Shown: positions 1 through 9,206, numbered from the stretch's first letter. The stretch: 64,000 nucleotides of DNA from Croceicoccus sediminis (GCF_007570835.1 NZ_SUNC01000001.1:930001-994000); one strand, 5' to 3'. A program made the numbers and translations. Notes: generated from the letters alone by a model not told the origin.

Positions 1-1
1 G

Positions 2-1318
2 ATGGACGGGCGGGACCCGTCCAACCTTCGCGGCGATCGGATCACCGGCGACCGTTACTTCTCCGCCGAATTCGCGCAGAAGGAATGGGACCACATGTGG
101 ACCAGGATCTGGCACATCGCCGGACGAACCGCAGACATTCCCGAGGCGGGTGACTTCCTCGTACACAACTTCATGAAGGAATCGGTGATCGCCGTGCGGC
201 AGGAGGACGGCTCGGTCCGCGCCTTCTACAATTCCTGCGCCCATCGCGGGATGCGCATGGTCGACGATTCAAGTTCGGTCGCGGCGTTCCACTGCCCCTA
301 TCACGGCTGGCGCTATGGCCTGGATGGCAAGCTGATCCACGCGCAGGATGCCGACGTCGATTTCAGCCAGGGCAATCCCTGCGGCAAGCTGGGCCTCAAC
401 GAACTGCGCTGTGACACATGGGGTGGCTTCGTCTGGTATTCGATGGACCCTGACGGCGTCTCGCTTGCCGATTTCCTCGAACCCATGCCCGCGCTCTATC
501 GCAACTACCCGATGGAAACGGCCGTTCGCGTCGCGTGGTACCGGATCGAGATCGACGCGAATTGGAAGTTCGTAACCGACAATTTCTCCGAAAGCTACCA
601 CACCCGCACAGCGCACCCGCAAGTGCCGCCCTGGATCGACCAGGACGTCGATTCCGCGCGGCACGAAATGTGGCCCAAGGGCCATGGCCGTACGGTTCAG
701 CCGATGCGCCCGTCCCTTTCCGACCGGCCCGAAGGCGGCGGCAACGCGATGTTCGAGGCAGAGCTGAAGAAGTGGGATATCGATCCGGCGAAGTACGAAA
801 GCTACGAAGAGTTCGCCATGCAGGGCTGGAAAGACCTCAAGGCGGCGAAGCAGAAGCTGTGGCGCGAAAAGGGTTACGTCCATTACGAAAAGATGGACGA
901 CGAGGAGATCACCGACAGCCCGCACACCGTCATGTTCCCGAACGTGACGATCAGCTTCCTGCCGGACAATCTGGTCTTCTTCCGCTCCGAACCGCATGCG
1001 ACAGACCCTGAGAAGTGCTATTTCGACCTGTGGTGCATGGCCTTCCCGGTGGAGGGGCAGACCGAGGTCGAATCCATCATGGCCGGGCCCAAGCCGCTGA
1101 AGGAAGTAGCGGAATGCGAACACCGCGTATTCGATGGCGGGCGCGGCATTCCCGAACTGGCCGGGCAAATCGTCTATCAGGACATGGAACTGGCCGAAAA
1201 CATGCAGGCCGGCATGCATTCGCGTGGATACAAGGACGCCTACCTCTCCGACCAGGAGACACGCATCCGGTTCTTCCACGAAGTGCTGAACGATTGGATC
1301 GAAGGAAGAAGACCCTGA
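2..1318 (+). CDS. Rieske aromatic-ring-hydroxylating oxygenase, alpha-type subunit (5' end may lie outside)
   Basis: Rieske non-heme iron oxygenase, expected to activate O2 for hydroxylation or dealkylation of an organic substrate. Counting from the Met at base 2, the [2Fe-2S] motif is C79-x-H81-x16-C98-x2-H101. The mononuclear iron site follows at about 193-205, with H200 and H205 as ligands. The residue three before H200, normally the bridging Asp, is Glu (E197). About 438 residues are visible, near full length. However, the window begins one base before this Met and no ribosome site can be seen, so a longer N-terminus upstream is possible. It heads a plus-strand operon with an SDR one base downstream and a SnoaL-like gene. 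No beta subunit or reductase gene follows. The substrate is unknown. Confidence 0.9.
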   Translation: MDGRDPSNLRGDRITGDRYFSAEFAQKEWDHMWTRIWHIAGRTADIPEAGDFLVHNFMKESVIAVRQEDGSVRAFYNSCAHRGMRMVDDSSSVAAFHCPYHGWRYGLDGKLIHAQDADVDFSQGNPCGKLGLNELRCDTWGGFVWYSMDPDGVSLADFLEPMPALYRNYPMETAVRVAWYRIEIDANWKFVTDNFSESYHTRTAHPQVPPWIDQDVDSARHEMWPKGHGRTVQPMRPSLSDRPEGGGNAMFEAELKKWDIDPAKYESYEEFAMQGWKDLKAAKQKLWREKGYVHYEKMDDEEITDSPHTVMFPNVTISFLPDNLVFFRSEPHATDPEKCYFDLWCMAFPVEGQTEVESIMAGPKPLKEVAECEHRVFDGGRGIPELAGQIVYQDMELAENMQAGMHSRGYKDAYLSDQETRIRFFHEVLNDWIEGRRP

Positions 1319-1319
1319 C

Positions 1320-2009
1320 ATGGCAAATGTAATCATCACCGGCGCCGGTCGCGGCATCGGCCTCGAACTCGCGAAAAGTCATGCGGGGCGCGGCGACCGT
1401 GTCTTTGCACTGGTGCGCGACACGGCGAAATCGGAAGATCTGACGGCGTTGGCCGAAGGTTCGGGCGGCTCTGTCTCCGTTCACAAGCTGGATGCGGCCG
1501 ATGTCGCCGGCATCCCCGCCGCCGCCGAAGCCGTGCCGTGCGACAGCGTGGACGTCCTCTACAACGTGGCCGGCAATCTAGGCCCGATCAGTGGTGAGCT
1601 TGAAAACCCCATCGACTGGGATGCCTGGGACGGATCGATCGACGTGATGCTGAAGGCACCCTTCGCCATCACAAAGGCTTTCCTTCCGAAGATGAGCAAG
1701 GGGTCAAGGGTTATCAACTTCTCCAGCCAGCTTGCCGCGTCAACGTGGCCCTATGGCGGGTTCTACGTTTATATCGCGACGAAGGCGGGGCTTGTCGCCC
1801 TGACCCGTGCGATGGCGATCGATCTGAAGGATCGGGGCATCACGCTGATCTCCTTGCACCCCGGCTGGGTTCAGACCGACATGGGCGGTCCCGATGCCGA
1901 GATCACCACGGAAGAAAGCGTCGCGGGCATCACCTCGCTGGTCGATCGCCTGACGGTCGAGGACAGCGGCGGCTTCTTCAAATGGAACGGCGAGCCGCAC
2001 CCGCTTTGA
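1320..2009 (+). CDS. SDR family oxidoreductase
   Basis: Short-chain dehydrogenase/reductase of 229 residues, a compact classical-type SDR that interconverts alcohol and carbonyl groups with NAD(P). The N-terminal cofactor motif TGAGRGIG is at about residues 7-14, an NVAG variant of the NNAG motif at about 83-86, and a Ser with YxxxK (YIATK) forms the active site near 140-160. The start codon comes one base after the stop of the Rieske gene, so the two are very probably co-translated. It probably oxidises a hydroxylated product of the oxygenase (inference). The substrate cannot be told from sequence. Confidence 0.9.
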   Translation: MANVIITGAGRGIGLELAKSHAGRGDRVFALVRDTAKSEDLTALAEGSGGSVSVHKLDAADVAGIPAAAEAVPCDSVDVLYNVAGNLGPISGELENPIDWDAWDGSIDVMLKAPFAITKAFLPKMSKGSRVINFSSQLAASTWPYGGFYVYIATKAGLVALTRAMAIDLKDRGITLISLHPGWVQTDMGGPDAEITTEESVAGITSLVDRLTVEDSGGFFKWNGEPHPL

Positions 2010-2022
2010 GAAGGAATTGAAA

Positions 2023-2463
2023 ATGGCATTTACCGGACCGCTCGAGGATCGGATCGCGATCCGCGAGACGATGGAGACTTACGCCTATGGCGTCATGACC
2101 AAGGACGCCGAAATCTGGGCCGCGACATGGGCGGACGACGCCTATTGGGCGCTGCCCGAATATCCCGATCTTGGCGGGTTCGACGGCAAGAAGGCGATTG
2201 TCGAGGCATGGGTCGGATCGATGGAGGTCTATGGCCTCGACGATATGACGCGTCCGATGGTCTATCTCGCCAATCCGGGCCGGATCGAGGTCGACGGCGA
2301 CAAGGCGATTGCCACGACCTTCACGATCGAGATCTACCAGCATCCCGAAACGGGCGAGACCGTCCACACCAACGGTCACTACGAAGACCAACTGGCCAAG
2401 ATCGACGGCAAGTGGGTTTTCACCCGCCGCGAATATCGCATCTTCCACGAACGCCGGGATTGA
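2023..2463 (+). CDS. SnoaL/NTF2-like small protein
   Basis: Protein of 146 residues with the SnoaL-like/nuclear transport factor 2 fold pattern: an N-terminal helical stretch (DRIAIRETMETYAYG), a W-x5-DA-type segment, and C-terminal strands ending KIDGKWVFTRREYRIF. I chose the ATG at 2023, preceded by GAGAAGGA, over the in-frame TTG at 2017. It is the last gene of the operon with the Rieske oxygenase and SDR. It is clearly related to the protein at 15683-16111 (shared FTGP, DR-AIR and ATWA-DA segments). SnoaL-fold proteins can be isomerases or dehydratases. Rieske beta subunits share the same general fold, so a small-subunit role is possible but unproven. Confidence 0.82.
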   Translation: MAFTGPLEDRIAIRETMETYAYGVMTKDAEIWAATWADDAYWALPEYPDLGGFDGKKAIVEAWVGSMEVYGLDDMTRPMVYLANPGRIEVDGDKAIATTFTIEIYQHPETGETVHTNGHYEDQLAKIDGKWVFTRREYRIFHERRD

Positions 2464-2494
2464 CCTTCGGCAAAGACCGAAAGAACCGGTCCAT

Positions 2495-2538
2495 CGGCGG
2501 GCGGGAGGCAATCTGCTTCCCGCCCGCCGTTGTTTTGG
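2495..2538. terminator. Bidirectional intrinsic terminator
   Basis: A perfect 12-bp stem (CGGCGGGCGGGA at 2495-2506 with its complement at 2518-2529) closes an 11-base loop and is followed by TTGTTTTGG on the plus strand. It sits exactly between two convergent genes ending at 2463 and 2540, as expected for a shared terminator. Confidence 0.85.
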
Positions 2539-2539
2539 A

Positions 2540-2902
2540 TCAGGCGACGGGCGGCATCTCGCTCATCCGTTCGTCAAGCCGGTAGACCTTCATCATCTCG
2601 CGGTCGAACAGCTTGTCTTCATCCACCCGGATCATTTCGGCCGTTTCCGGATCGTCGGCAAGCGAGGCGAAGAACGCCTGCATCGTCGCCTCGTCCGGAA
2701 AGTCGATTTCCATCACCACGTCGGGATCGTGCGGCCCTGCGTCGTGCGCAAACGGTGTCGTGAACCGGCGCACATAGCGGGTGGCATACCCGGTCAGGAC
2801 CTTCTCCCCGATCCGGGCGTGGAAGGTTTCGTAATAGTCCACGAATTCATCGTGGCTCATGCCCTCGCGCCGCCGGAAGATCGAAAGAAGGGTCACGGTC
2901 AT
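2540..2902 (-). CDS. EthD-like dimeric alpha-beta barrel protein
   Basis: Small protein of 120 residues resembling EthD-type ferredoxin-like-fold proteins: starts MTVTLLSIFRRREGMSHDEF, then a YYETFHA segment and a terminal -VYRLDE. Such proteins occur beside oxygenases and CoA-pathway genes and act as small enzymes or accessory factors. The ATG at 2902 is preceded by a GGGAG/AGGA stretch and is preferred over a TTG six codons upstream. It lies 51 bases downstream of the Rieske oxygenase 2954-4141 on the same strand, so it is probably co-transcribed. The exact role is unknown. Confidence 0.72.
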   Translation of the reverse strand: MTVTLLSIFRRREGMSHDEFVDYYETFHARIGEKVLTGYATRYVRRFTTPFAHDAGPHDPDVVMEIDFPDEATMQAFFASLADDPETAEMIRVDEDKLFDREMMKVYRLDERMSEMPPVA

Positions 2903-2953
2903 GTCCTGGCTCCCGGCCAATTGCGGGTTGATGCGAGCGCGATCGGGCTCACG

Positions 2954-4141
2954 TCACATCTGCGGTTCGGGCGCGGACGGGTCTTCGGCCAGGTACCAGG
3001 CCAGCCATTCGTGGAAATACTGGTTCCCACGCTCGTTCTTGCCGAAGATCAGTTCTTCGTGCGCGCCCGATTCCAGGCCCTTCTGGATTTCCATGCCGAT
3101 GACGTAATCTTCCTCGTAAGTGACGTCGCGGAAGAAACTCGCCATGCCCTGCAGCTTTTCCTCTTCCTCGGGCGTCTTGGGCGCTTCGCGGCAGAGGTAG
3201 TTGAGCACGGTGCGGTTCTTGTCGGGCGTCGGCCCGGGGAAAAGCTGGGCGACTTGCGTGATTTCGGGCGCAACGAAGACCGACACGTTCGGGAAAAGGA
3301 TACGCACGAAGTCGTAACCGTAATTCTCACGCGTCCCCCAATCCTTGCGCGCGACGTCTTTCAACAGGTCCTTGATCTCGTGCTGCGGGAATCCGATCCG
3401 CATCGACGGGCCGAACCCTTCGTAATGCATGGTGTTGGACGGTGTGCGCGGAAAGATCGTTTCGGGGTGCAGCGACTGGAAGTGATAGCCTTCGAGATAG
3501 CCGTCGAACGCGATCTTCCAGTTGGCACCGTGGATCGTGCGGTTGCCGACGTAGTGCCAGTCCTTGAAGTTCATGTCCTCGAAATCGCCGAGGTAGCCAC
3601 GGAAATAATCGTCGAGGTCGAACGATCCTTCGGGGTCGAGGCAGACGAAGATCATGCCCGCACGTTCTTCGCACGGAAGCTGCCGCAAGCCCCGTTCCGA
3701 CTTGTCGACGTCGCCGAACGTCTGCCGTTCGGAAATGCCGACCAGCTTGCCGTCACGGCCATAAGTCCACGCATGGTACTTGCAGGTAAAACGCGGGCAA
3801 TTGCCATACCCTTCGTCGGCCACCGGCGCCCCGCGATGCGAACACACGTTGAGGAAGGCGCGCACGGTGCCGTCCTTGTCGCGAGTGATGAGCACCGGCA
3901 TGCCGACCGCTTCCATCGCCTTGTAGTCGCCGGGGTTCGGCATTTCGGCGGTGAAGGCCAGCATCAGCGGCAGCTTCTTGAAGACGAGGTCGATTTCTTT
4001 CTGGAAGATTTCCGGGTCGCAATAGGACGCGGACGGCACGGTCAAGGTGTCCTCGCCCTGGAACGTGGTCTTGTTCTCGACATAGCCGAGCATGATTTCG
4101 GCGACTTCGCCAAGCTGTCCGATGCGCGCTGCGCGGTCCAT
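2954..4141 (-). CDS. Rieske oxygenase, 395-residue subgroup
   Basis: Rieske non-heme iron oxygenase. The iron-sulfur motif is C100-x-H102-x17-C120-x2-H123. The catalytic iron segment is at 213-225 with H220 and H225, and Glu (E217) stands where the bridging Asp is usual. It is closely similar along its whole length to the 394-residue protein at 10813-11997: both share FKRLPLML/FKKLPLML, a DGYLEGYHF active-site segment and a common ending. It is divergently transcribed from the acyl-CoA ligase at 4358, with a palindrome at 4243-4256 between them. No beta subunit or dedicated reductase is nearby. The substrate is unknown. Confidence 0.9.
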   Translation of the reverse strand: MDRAARIGQLGEVAEIMLGYVENKTTFQGEDTLTVPSASYCDPEIFQKEIDLVFKKLPLMLAFTAEMPNPGDYKAMEAVGMPVLITRDKDGTVRAFLNVCSHRGAPVADEGYGNCPRFTCKYHAWTYGRDGKLVGISERQTFGDVDKSERGLRQLPCEERAGMIFVCLDPEGSFDLDDYFRGYLGDFEDMNFKDWHYVGNRTIHGANWKIAFDGYLEGYHFQSLHPETIFPRTPSNTMHYEGFGPSMRIGFPQHEIKDLLKDVARKDWGTRENYGYDFVRILFPNVSVFVAPEITQVAQLFPGPTPDKNRTVLNYLCREAPKTPEEEEKLQGMASFFRDVTYEEDYVIGMEIQKGLESGAHEELIFGKNERGNQYFHEWLAWYLAEDPSAPEPQM

Positions 4142-4242
4142 CGCGGTTCTCTCCCAAGAAAGGTGTCGTCGCGCATGGGCGCGAAGCGATCTTTAACCGG
4201 TACACGCTGCATGGTTGATGTGACCTGCACAACCTGCCCAAG

Positions 4243-4256
4243 ATGACAGGTGTCAT
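4243..4256. promoter_or_regulatory. Operator-like palindrome in divergent promoter region
   Basis: ATGACA-GG-TGTCAT is a perfect inverted repeat (6-bp arms, 2-base centre). It lies in the 216-base gap between the divergent Rieske gene (start 4141) and acyl-CoA ligase (start 4358), a normal place for a regulator site. The regulator is not identifiable. The reverse strand reads CACCTGTCAT, the same ten bases as at 41869-41878. Confidence 0.4.
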
Positions 4257-4357
4257 TCCGTGCGCGTGCGCCTGCGGGATATCGGGCCTACTCTTTTCGC
4301 CAATGGAAGCGGCGGGGCGTTCCCGCGACAAGACGGGACGGGAACAGGAGCATGAAG

Positions 4358-5989
4358 ATGGCCAAACTGGAAATGCCGTGGGACTGGCTGGACCTTCCGC
4401 CGCAGCATCTTGCGCGGTTTTCGGATCAGTGGGGCGGCAAGACGATTGCCGAGCTGGCCCGTGAACGCGCCGCCTCCGACCCCGATTTCGTGGCGCTGGT
4501 CGATGGCGTCCGTTCGCTCACGTTCGCACAGTGGCTTGCCGATGCACAGGCGCTGGCCAATGCGCTGGCCGCACGCGGGCTTGAAGTCGGCGATGTCGTC
4601 GCGTTCCAGACCCCCAACTGGCACGAGGCCGCCGTCCTGAACCTTGCCTGCGCGATCGCGGGGCTGGTCGTGAACCCGATCGTGCCGATCTACCGCGATG
4701 CCGAAGTCGAACTGATGCTGCGCGATTGCCGCGCGCGGGCGATCTTCACCTGCACCACGTTCCGCCGCTTCGATTTTGCCGAGATGGCAGAGCGGCTGAG
4801 CCCGAAACTCCCCGACTTGGGCCACGTGTTCACCGTGCGCGGCGACGGTGCGAACGACCTTGCCGCCCTTGTCGAAGAGGGCCGTGCGCTGGACGACGTC
4901 AATCCGAACGTCGATCCCGGGTCGGTCAAGATGGTGCTCTTCACCTCGGGCACCACGGGCCGCCCCAAGGGCGTGCTGCACAGCCACGAAACGCTCGAAA
5001 ACATCGTGCGGAAAAGCTACGCGCACTGGGGCATCGGCGCGGGCGAAACGATGATCATGCCCTCCCCCGTCACGCATATTTCGGGCTATGCCAACGGCCT
5101 CGAATGCCAGCTGATCGTGGGCACGCGCGTCGTTCTGATGGAGGCGTGGAACGCGCAGGACGCGCTCTCGCTGATCCAGGAATACGAAGTCAGCGGCACG
5201 GTCGCGGCAACGCCGTTCCTTGTCGAACTGGCCGATGCCGCGCGCGCGGCCGGCACGCGGCTGCCGTCGATGAAAGTCTTTGCCTGCGGCGGCGCGGCGG
5301 TGCCGCCCGACCTGATCCCCGCGGCCAATTCGGCATTCGACAACCTTCAGGCCTTCCGCGTCTTCGGCGCAAGCGAGGTTCCGCTTGTCACGTTCGGCTG
5401 GCCGCAGGACGAGGCGCTTGCCGCGACGACCGATGGCGAAGTCGTCGACTACGAGGTCAAGATCGTCGACGACGACGGCAATCCGGTGCCCCGCGGGACC
5501 GAGGGTGAAATCCTCGCTCGCGGCCCTTCCATGATGCTCGGCTATGCCGATGAGGCGCAGAGCGCGGCGGCCTTCGATGCAGAGGGTTATTTCAGGACCG
5601 GCGACCTTGGCACGCTGGCCGACAATGGTGCGGTCACCATTACCGGGCGCAAGAAGGACCTGATCATTCGCGGCGGCGAAAACATCAGCGCGGTCGAGAT
5701 CGAGGACGTCCTGCGAACGCACCCGCAAGTCCGCGATGCCAGCGTGGTCGCCATGCCGCACGAACGGCTGGGCGAAGGGGTCTGCGCCTACATCATTTCC
5801 ATCGGCGAACCGGCCACGGTGGAGGCGCTGTGCGCTCACGTCCAGGCCAGCGGACTTGCGAAGCAGAAGACGCCCGAACGGTTCGAATTCGTGGACGATT
5901 TTCCGCGCACGGCATCGGGCAAGATCCGCAAGGACCAGCTGCGCGCCGACGTGAAGGCCAAGGTCGAAGGAGAACGCGCCGAAGCCTGA
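4358..5989 (+). CDS. Acyl-CoA synthetase (AMP-dependent, ANL superfamily)
   Basis: ATP-dependent acid:CoA ligase of 543 residues that activates a carboxylic acid through an acyl-adenylate. Core motifs are in order: the P-loop TSGTTGRPKG at about 194, the VFGASEVP segment near 335, YFRTGDLG near 410, GRKKDLIIRGGENIS near 430, and the C-terminal PRTASGKIRK near 516, whose Lys is the adenylation-stage catalytic residue. The ATG at 4358 has AGGAG seven bases upstream; an ATG at 4352 is too close to it. It stands alone on the plus strand, divergent from the Rieske gene. It most resembles medium-chain, cyclohexanecarboxylate- or aromatic-acid-type ligases, but the substrate cannot be fixed. Confidence 0.92.
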   Translation: MAKLEMPWDWLDLPPQHLARFSDQWGGKTIAELARERAASDPDFVALVDGVRSLTFAQWLADAQALANALAARGLEVGDVVAFQTPNWHEAAVLNLACAIAGLVVNPIVPIYRDAEVELMLRDCRARAIFTCTTFRRFDFAEMAERLSPKLPDLGHVFTVRGDGANDLAALVEEGRALDDVNPNVDPGSVKMVLFTSGTTGRPKGVLHSHETLENIVRKSYAHWGIGAGETMIMPSPVTHISGYANGLECQLIVGTRVVLMEAWNAQDALSLIQEYEVSGTVAATPFLVELADAARAAGTRLPSMKVFACGGAAVPPDLIPAANSAFDNLQAFRVFGASEVPLVTFGWPQDEALAATTDGEVVDYEVKIVDDDGNPVPRGTEGEILARGPSMMLGYADEAQSAAAFDAEGYFRTGDLGTLADNGAVTITGRKKDLIIRGGENISAVEIEDVLRTHPQVRDASVVAMPHERLGEGVCAYIISIGEPATVEALCAHVQASGLAKQKTPERFEFVDDFPRTASGKIRKDQLRADVKAKVEGERAEA

Positions 5990-6013
5990 CGCCGCGGCAA
6001 GTTCTCCGACCGC

Positions 6014-7480
6014 CTATCCCTGCCAGTTCGCACCAGCAGCGTGGCGGCCCGCGCGGCGGCCGAAGTAGCTGCCGGGCCCAAGGCTCATCCCGCTGGCATA
6101 GGCCTTGCCCGTGCGTGGGATATGCGCCGCGCTCGCCCCGACAACATAAAGACCGGCAATCGGTTCGGACCGCATGTTCAGGCATTCGCCGTTCGGCCCA
6201 GACTTCAAACCGCCCAGCGTGATGAACAGGTAAGTCGACCGGTCGAACGAGATATCGAACGCCGCCCACGGCCCCTGGTCCAGCGGCTTCAGCCACATGG
6301 GGTCCTTGTGCAGCAGGGGGTCGCGCCCCTCTGCCGCATGGCGGTTGTAATCGGCCATCGTCCTGACCAGTGAGCCGGTCGGCAGTTCAAGCCCCGCTTC
6401 CATTTCCTCGATCGTTTCCCACCCGTCGACCAACGTGTGATTGGCGGTTGGGATCTCGGGATAGGCGAATATCTCGCTGTCCACGATCAGGTAGGCCTTC
6501 TGGTCCGGCTGCTCCATCACGAAGTTCGCCGTGCGGCCGTGATAGCTGTCCTCGGCCACGAAACGCTCCCCCCGCTTGTTGACGACGATCCCCTTGATCA
6601 GCTGTCCGGGCGGATAGATCGAGGCGGTGGGGATCACCCCGTCCATTGCGCTCGTCGCCGCGCCTGCCGACAGGCCCAGCATCACGCCTGAACCATCGTT
6701 GCTGGGAATGCCCAGCGGCTGGCTCGTCTCACCCAGCAGGGGAATGTTCTCGGCGATCATGTCGTGGTTGAGGTTGAAGCTGCCCGCCGCGATGATCACC
6801 CCGCGCCGCGCCCTGGCATATATCGTCCCGCCCGACTGCTTTATCCGGACACCCACGATCCGGCCCGACGCGTCGCCGACCAGCGCGGTAACCCCGCTAT
6901 CGTAGATTGCCGGAATGCCTTCATCGACGCACTTCTGCAGCAGCGGCGCCATGCCGACATGCCCTGCGTTCTCGCCCGTCCCGGCCACCTTGTGACCACG
7001 CGGGGCTGGCTTTGCGACCTTGTTGTAGGGCCACAGCTTCTCGTTGCCGGTGCCCATCAGGCACGTCGTATCATCAAGAAATACGGCCTTGCCCTTGAAC
7101 TCGGTCCGCTCGAAAGGAACGCCCTGCGCTTCCAGCCATTCGAAGTGCGACGGGCCGTCGTCGCAGAAACTGCGAACCGCCACCGGGTCAAGCGGGTCGC
7201 AGCTGGCCATCATGTAGGCCGCCATCTCGTCAGGCGTGTCCTCGTACCCCATCGCCTTCTGCACGGCCGTCCCGCCGCCGACGTAATATATCCCCGATGA
7301 CATCGCGCTGGCCCCGCCGCCGCCCGATGCGCGTTCGACGATCAGGACGTCGGCGCCCGCGCGGTGCGCCTCCAGTGCGGCGCAGGTGCCAGCGACACCC
7401 TGCCCGATGACGACGACGTCGCATTCGCGGTCCCATGCCGGAATCGCGTCGACGGACAGAAGCTGCGGAACTTCCTTCAT
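6014..7480 (-). CDS. FAD-dependent dehydrogenase, 3-ketosteroid-dehydrogenase-like
   Basis: Flavoprotein of 488 residues in the fumarate reductase/3-ketosteroid-1-dehydrogenase superfamily, which introduces a C=C bond next to a carbonyl or reduces one. The dinucleotide fold is at residues 22-45 (VVVIGQGVAG followed by a terminal VER). The C-terminal FAD-binding block has the family pattern GLKSGPNGE, then IAGLYVVGASAA, then a glycine-rich SGMSLGPGSYFGRRAG. It starts two bases after the SDR gene 7483-8289 and is surely in one operon with it. True KstD proteins are somewhat longer, so steroid specificity is not claimed. Confidence 0.86.
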   Translation of the reverse strand: MKEVPQLLSVDAIPAWDRECDVVVIGQGVAGTCAALEAHRAGADVLIVERASGGGGASAMSSGIYYVGGGTAVQKAMGYEDTPDEMAAYMMASCDPLDPVAVRSFCDDGPSHFEWLEAQGVPFERTEFKGKAVFLDDTTCLMGTGNEKLWPYNKVAKPAPRGHKVAGTGENAGHVGMAPLLQKCVDEGIPAIYDSGVTALVGDASGRIVGVRIKQSGGTIYARARRGVIIAAGSFNLNHDMIAENIPLLGETSQPLGIPSNDGSGVMLGLSAGAATSAMDGVIPTASIYPPGQLIKGIVVNKRGERFVAEDSYHGRTANFVMEQPDQKAYLIVDSEIFAYPEIPTANHTLVDGWETIEEMEAGLELPTGSLVRTMADYNRHAAEGRDPLLHKDPMWLKPLDQGPWAAFDISFDRSTYLFITLGGLKSGPNGECLNMRSEPIAGLYVVGASAAHIPRTGKAYASGMSLGPGSYFGRRAGRHAAGANWQG

Positions 7481-7482
7481 GG

Positions 7483-8289
7483 TCAGTTGCCCCCCGTCGC
7501 AGCGGCGATGCTCGCTTCCATCTCGTCGGGCGTGGGATTGCCGCGAAGGCAGAGCCCGCCGTTCACCTGCAGGTTTTCGCCGGTCATGAAACACTCGTCG
7601 CTTGCCAGAAAGACGGCGGCCGCGGCGATGTCGTCGCTCGTGCCATAGCGGCCCAGTGGATAGCCTTTCACGAAGCTATCGAAGAGGCCCGGCACCTGCC
7701 CCGCGTCGGCGGTCATCGGCGTTTCGGTAAGACCGGGCGAGATCGAATTGGCGCGTATACCCTCGCAACCGAACTCGTTCGCGACGCAGCGGATGATGTG
7801 ATCGGTGGCAGCCTTCGTGCCCATGTAGGCGGAATGATCCCACAGCATGATTTTAGCCGTTGCCGAACTGATCTGGATGATCGATCCGCCATTGCCGCCA
7901 TGCAACCTGGCCATCTTGCGCACACAGGCCTGATAGAATTGAAACGGGCCGATAAGCTGCAGCGCGCTCATCTGTTCAAGCTGTTCACGCGTATTGTCGA
8001 GGAATGGGGTCAGCAGGCCCCATCCGGTCGCGTTGACGGCGATGTCGACACCGCCCATCTTTTCCGCCGCCGCGTCGAGCAGTTCGTTGACGCTCGCCTC
8101 CTCGGTCAGGTCGCATGGATGGGCGAGACAGCCGGTTTCGGCGGAGAATTCGTCAAGCACGGCCTTTTTACGGCCCGAGACCATCACCGTGGCGCCTTCG
8201 GCCATGAACCTCCTGGCCATGACCTGGCCCATGTTGCCCTTGCTGCTCGCGCCCAGGATCAGTGCGCGCTTGCCTTCAAGCCTGCCCAT
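7483..8289 (-). CDS. SDR family oxidoreductase
   Basis: Short-chain dehydrogenase/reductase of 268 residues. The cofactor loop is the expanded form GASSKGNMG at about residues 12-20, close to the enoyl-reductase-like SDR pattern. NATG replaces NNAG, and the active-site Ser and YMGTK (Tyr, Lys) are present. The ATG at 8289 has AGGGAG upstream. It is first in a two-gene minus-strand operon with the FAD dehydrogenase (2-base gap) and divergent from another SDR at 8431. Cooperation with the flavoprotein in alicyclic ring oxidation is an inference. Confidence 0.9.
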   Translation of the reverse strand: MGRLEGKRALILGASSKGNMGQVMARRFMAEGATVMVSGRKKAVLDEFSAETGCLAHPCDLTEEASVNELLDAAAEKMGGVDIAVNATGWGLLTPFLDNTREQLEQMSALQLIGPFQFYQACVRKMARLHGGNGGSIIQISSATAKIMLWDHSAYMGTKAATDHIIRCVANEFGCEGIRANSISPGLTETPMTADAGQVPGLFDSFVKGYPLGRYGTSDDIAAAAVFLASDECFMTGENLQVNGGLCLRGNPTPDEMEASIAAATGGN

Positions 8290-8430
8290 CGTAATCTCCC
8301 TCTCTCGTCCGAGAGGCCGTAACATCGCGCGCCCGCGCAAAGGGACTGCGCAAAACGTTAGTCGAACCGTGCGGCGCCTGTACCTACTATCGCGCCAAGC
8401 ATTCAGTATTTCATGGGAAAGGATCGTCGT

Positions 8431-9192
8431 ATGGACCTCGGCCTCAAGGGCAGGAAAGCCATTCTAGTTGGCGCCAACGGCGGCATCGGCCGCAAGGTGG
8501 CGCAGGCATTTGCGGCAGAAGGCTGCGATGTCGCGATCTGCGGCCGTACGCAGGACAAGGTCGACAAGGTCGTCGGCGAACTCAAGCCGTCGGGCGTGAA
8601 CGTCTACTCCGAAGCTCTCGACGTGACCGACGCGGCGGCAGTGCCCGCCTTCGTCGAAAAGGCGGCGGCGGAACTGGGCGGCTGCGACATCTTCATCAGC
8701 TTCACTTCGGCCAATCCGGGCGAAGACACCGACGACTGCTGGGAAACGATCCTCAAGACCGACATCCTGCCGATGCGCCGCGGCATCGCGGCGGCCCTGC
8801 CCTTCCTTGAAAAGTCGGACGCAGGTTCGGTCTGCTGCATCAGCTCGACCGGCGCGGTCGAGGAATTCATGGGCGTACAGCCCTACAACGCGATCAAGGC
8901 GGCGGTGTCGAACTACGCCTCGGCGCAGGCACAGGCGCTGGCCCCCAAGGGCATTCGCGTCAATTGCATCACGCCCGGTCCGGTGTTCTGCGAAGACGGC
9001 CCCTGGGCCTACATCAAGGAAAACATGACCGAGTTCTACGACTCCATCGTCGCCCAGATCCCGACCGGCGATCTTGTCACCGGCGAAGAACTGGCCCGCA
9101 CGATCGTGTTTGCCTCCTCCCCCGCCGCCGGCGGGATGATCGGCGCGAACCTCGTCATCGACAACGGCTTTACCAAGCGCGTGCAGTTCTGA
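8431..9192 (+). CDS. SDR family oxidoreductase
   Basis: Short-chain dehydrogenase/reductase of 253 residues with cofactor motif GANGGIG at about residues 13-19, a diverged NNAG region (SFTSANPG), and an active site with Ser and YNAIK. I preferred the ATG at 8431 because AAGGA lies eight bases upstream; the ATG at 8413 has no ribosome site. It is a single plus-strand gene, with a hairpin at 9207-9229 just after its stop. The substrate is unknown. Confidence 0.9.
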   Translation: MDLGLKGRKAILVGANGGIGRKVAQAFAAEGCDVAICGRTQDKVDKVVGELKPSGVNVYSEALDVTDAAAVPAFVEKAAAELGGCDIFISFTSANPGEDTDDCWETILKTDILPMRRGIAAALPFLEKSDAGSVCCISSTGAVEEFMGVQPYNAIKAAVSNYASAQAQALAPKGIRVNCITPGPVFCEDGPWAYIKENMTEFYDSIVAQIPTGDLVTGEELARTIVFASSPAAGGMIGANLVIDNGFTKRVQF

Positions 9193-9206
9193 TCCATCAC
9201 GGAAAA

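Noticed and set aside
2309-4246. Long open frame on the plus strand
   Set aside because: It runs antisense to the EthD-like and Rieske genes, has no family resemblance and is explained by GC-rich third-position bias.
8340-8365. AACGTT-containing stretch resembling a LacI half-site
   Set aside because: Not symmetric beyond six bases and far from the LacI gene.
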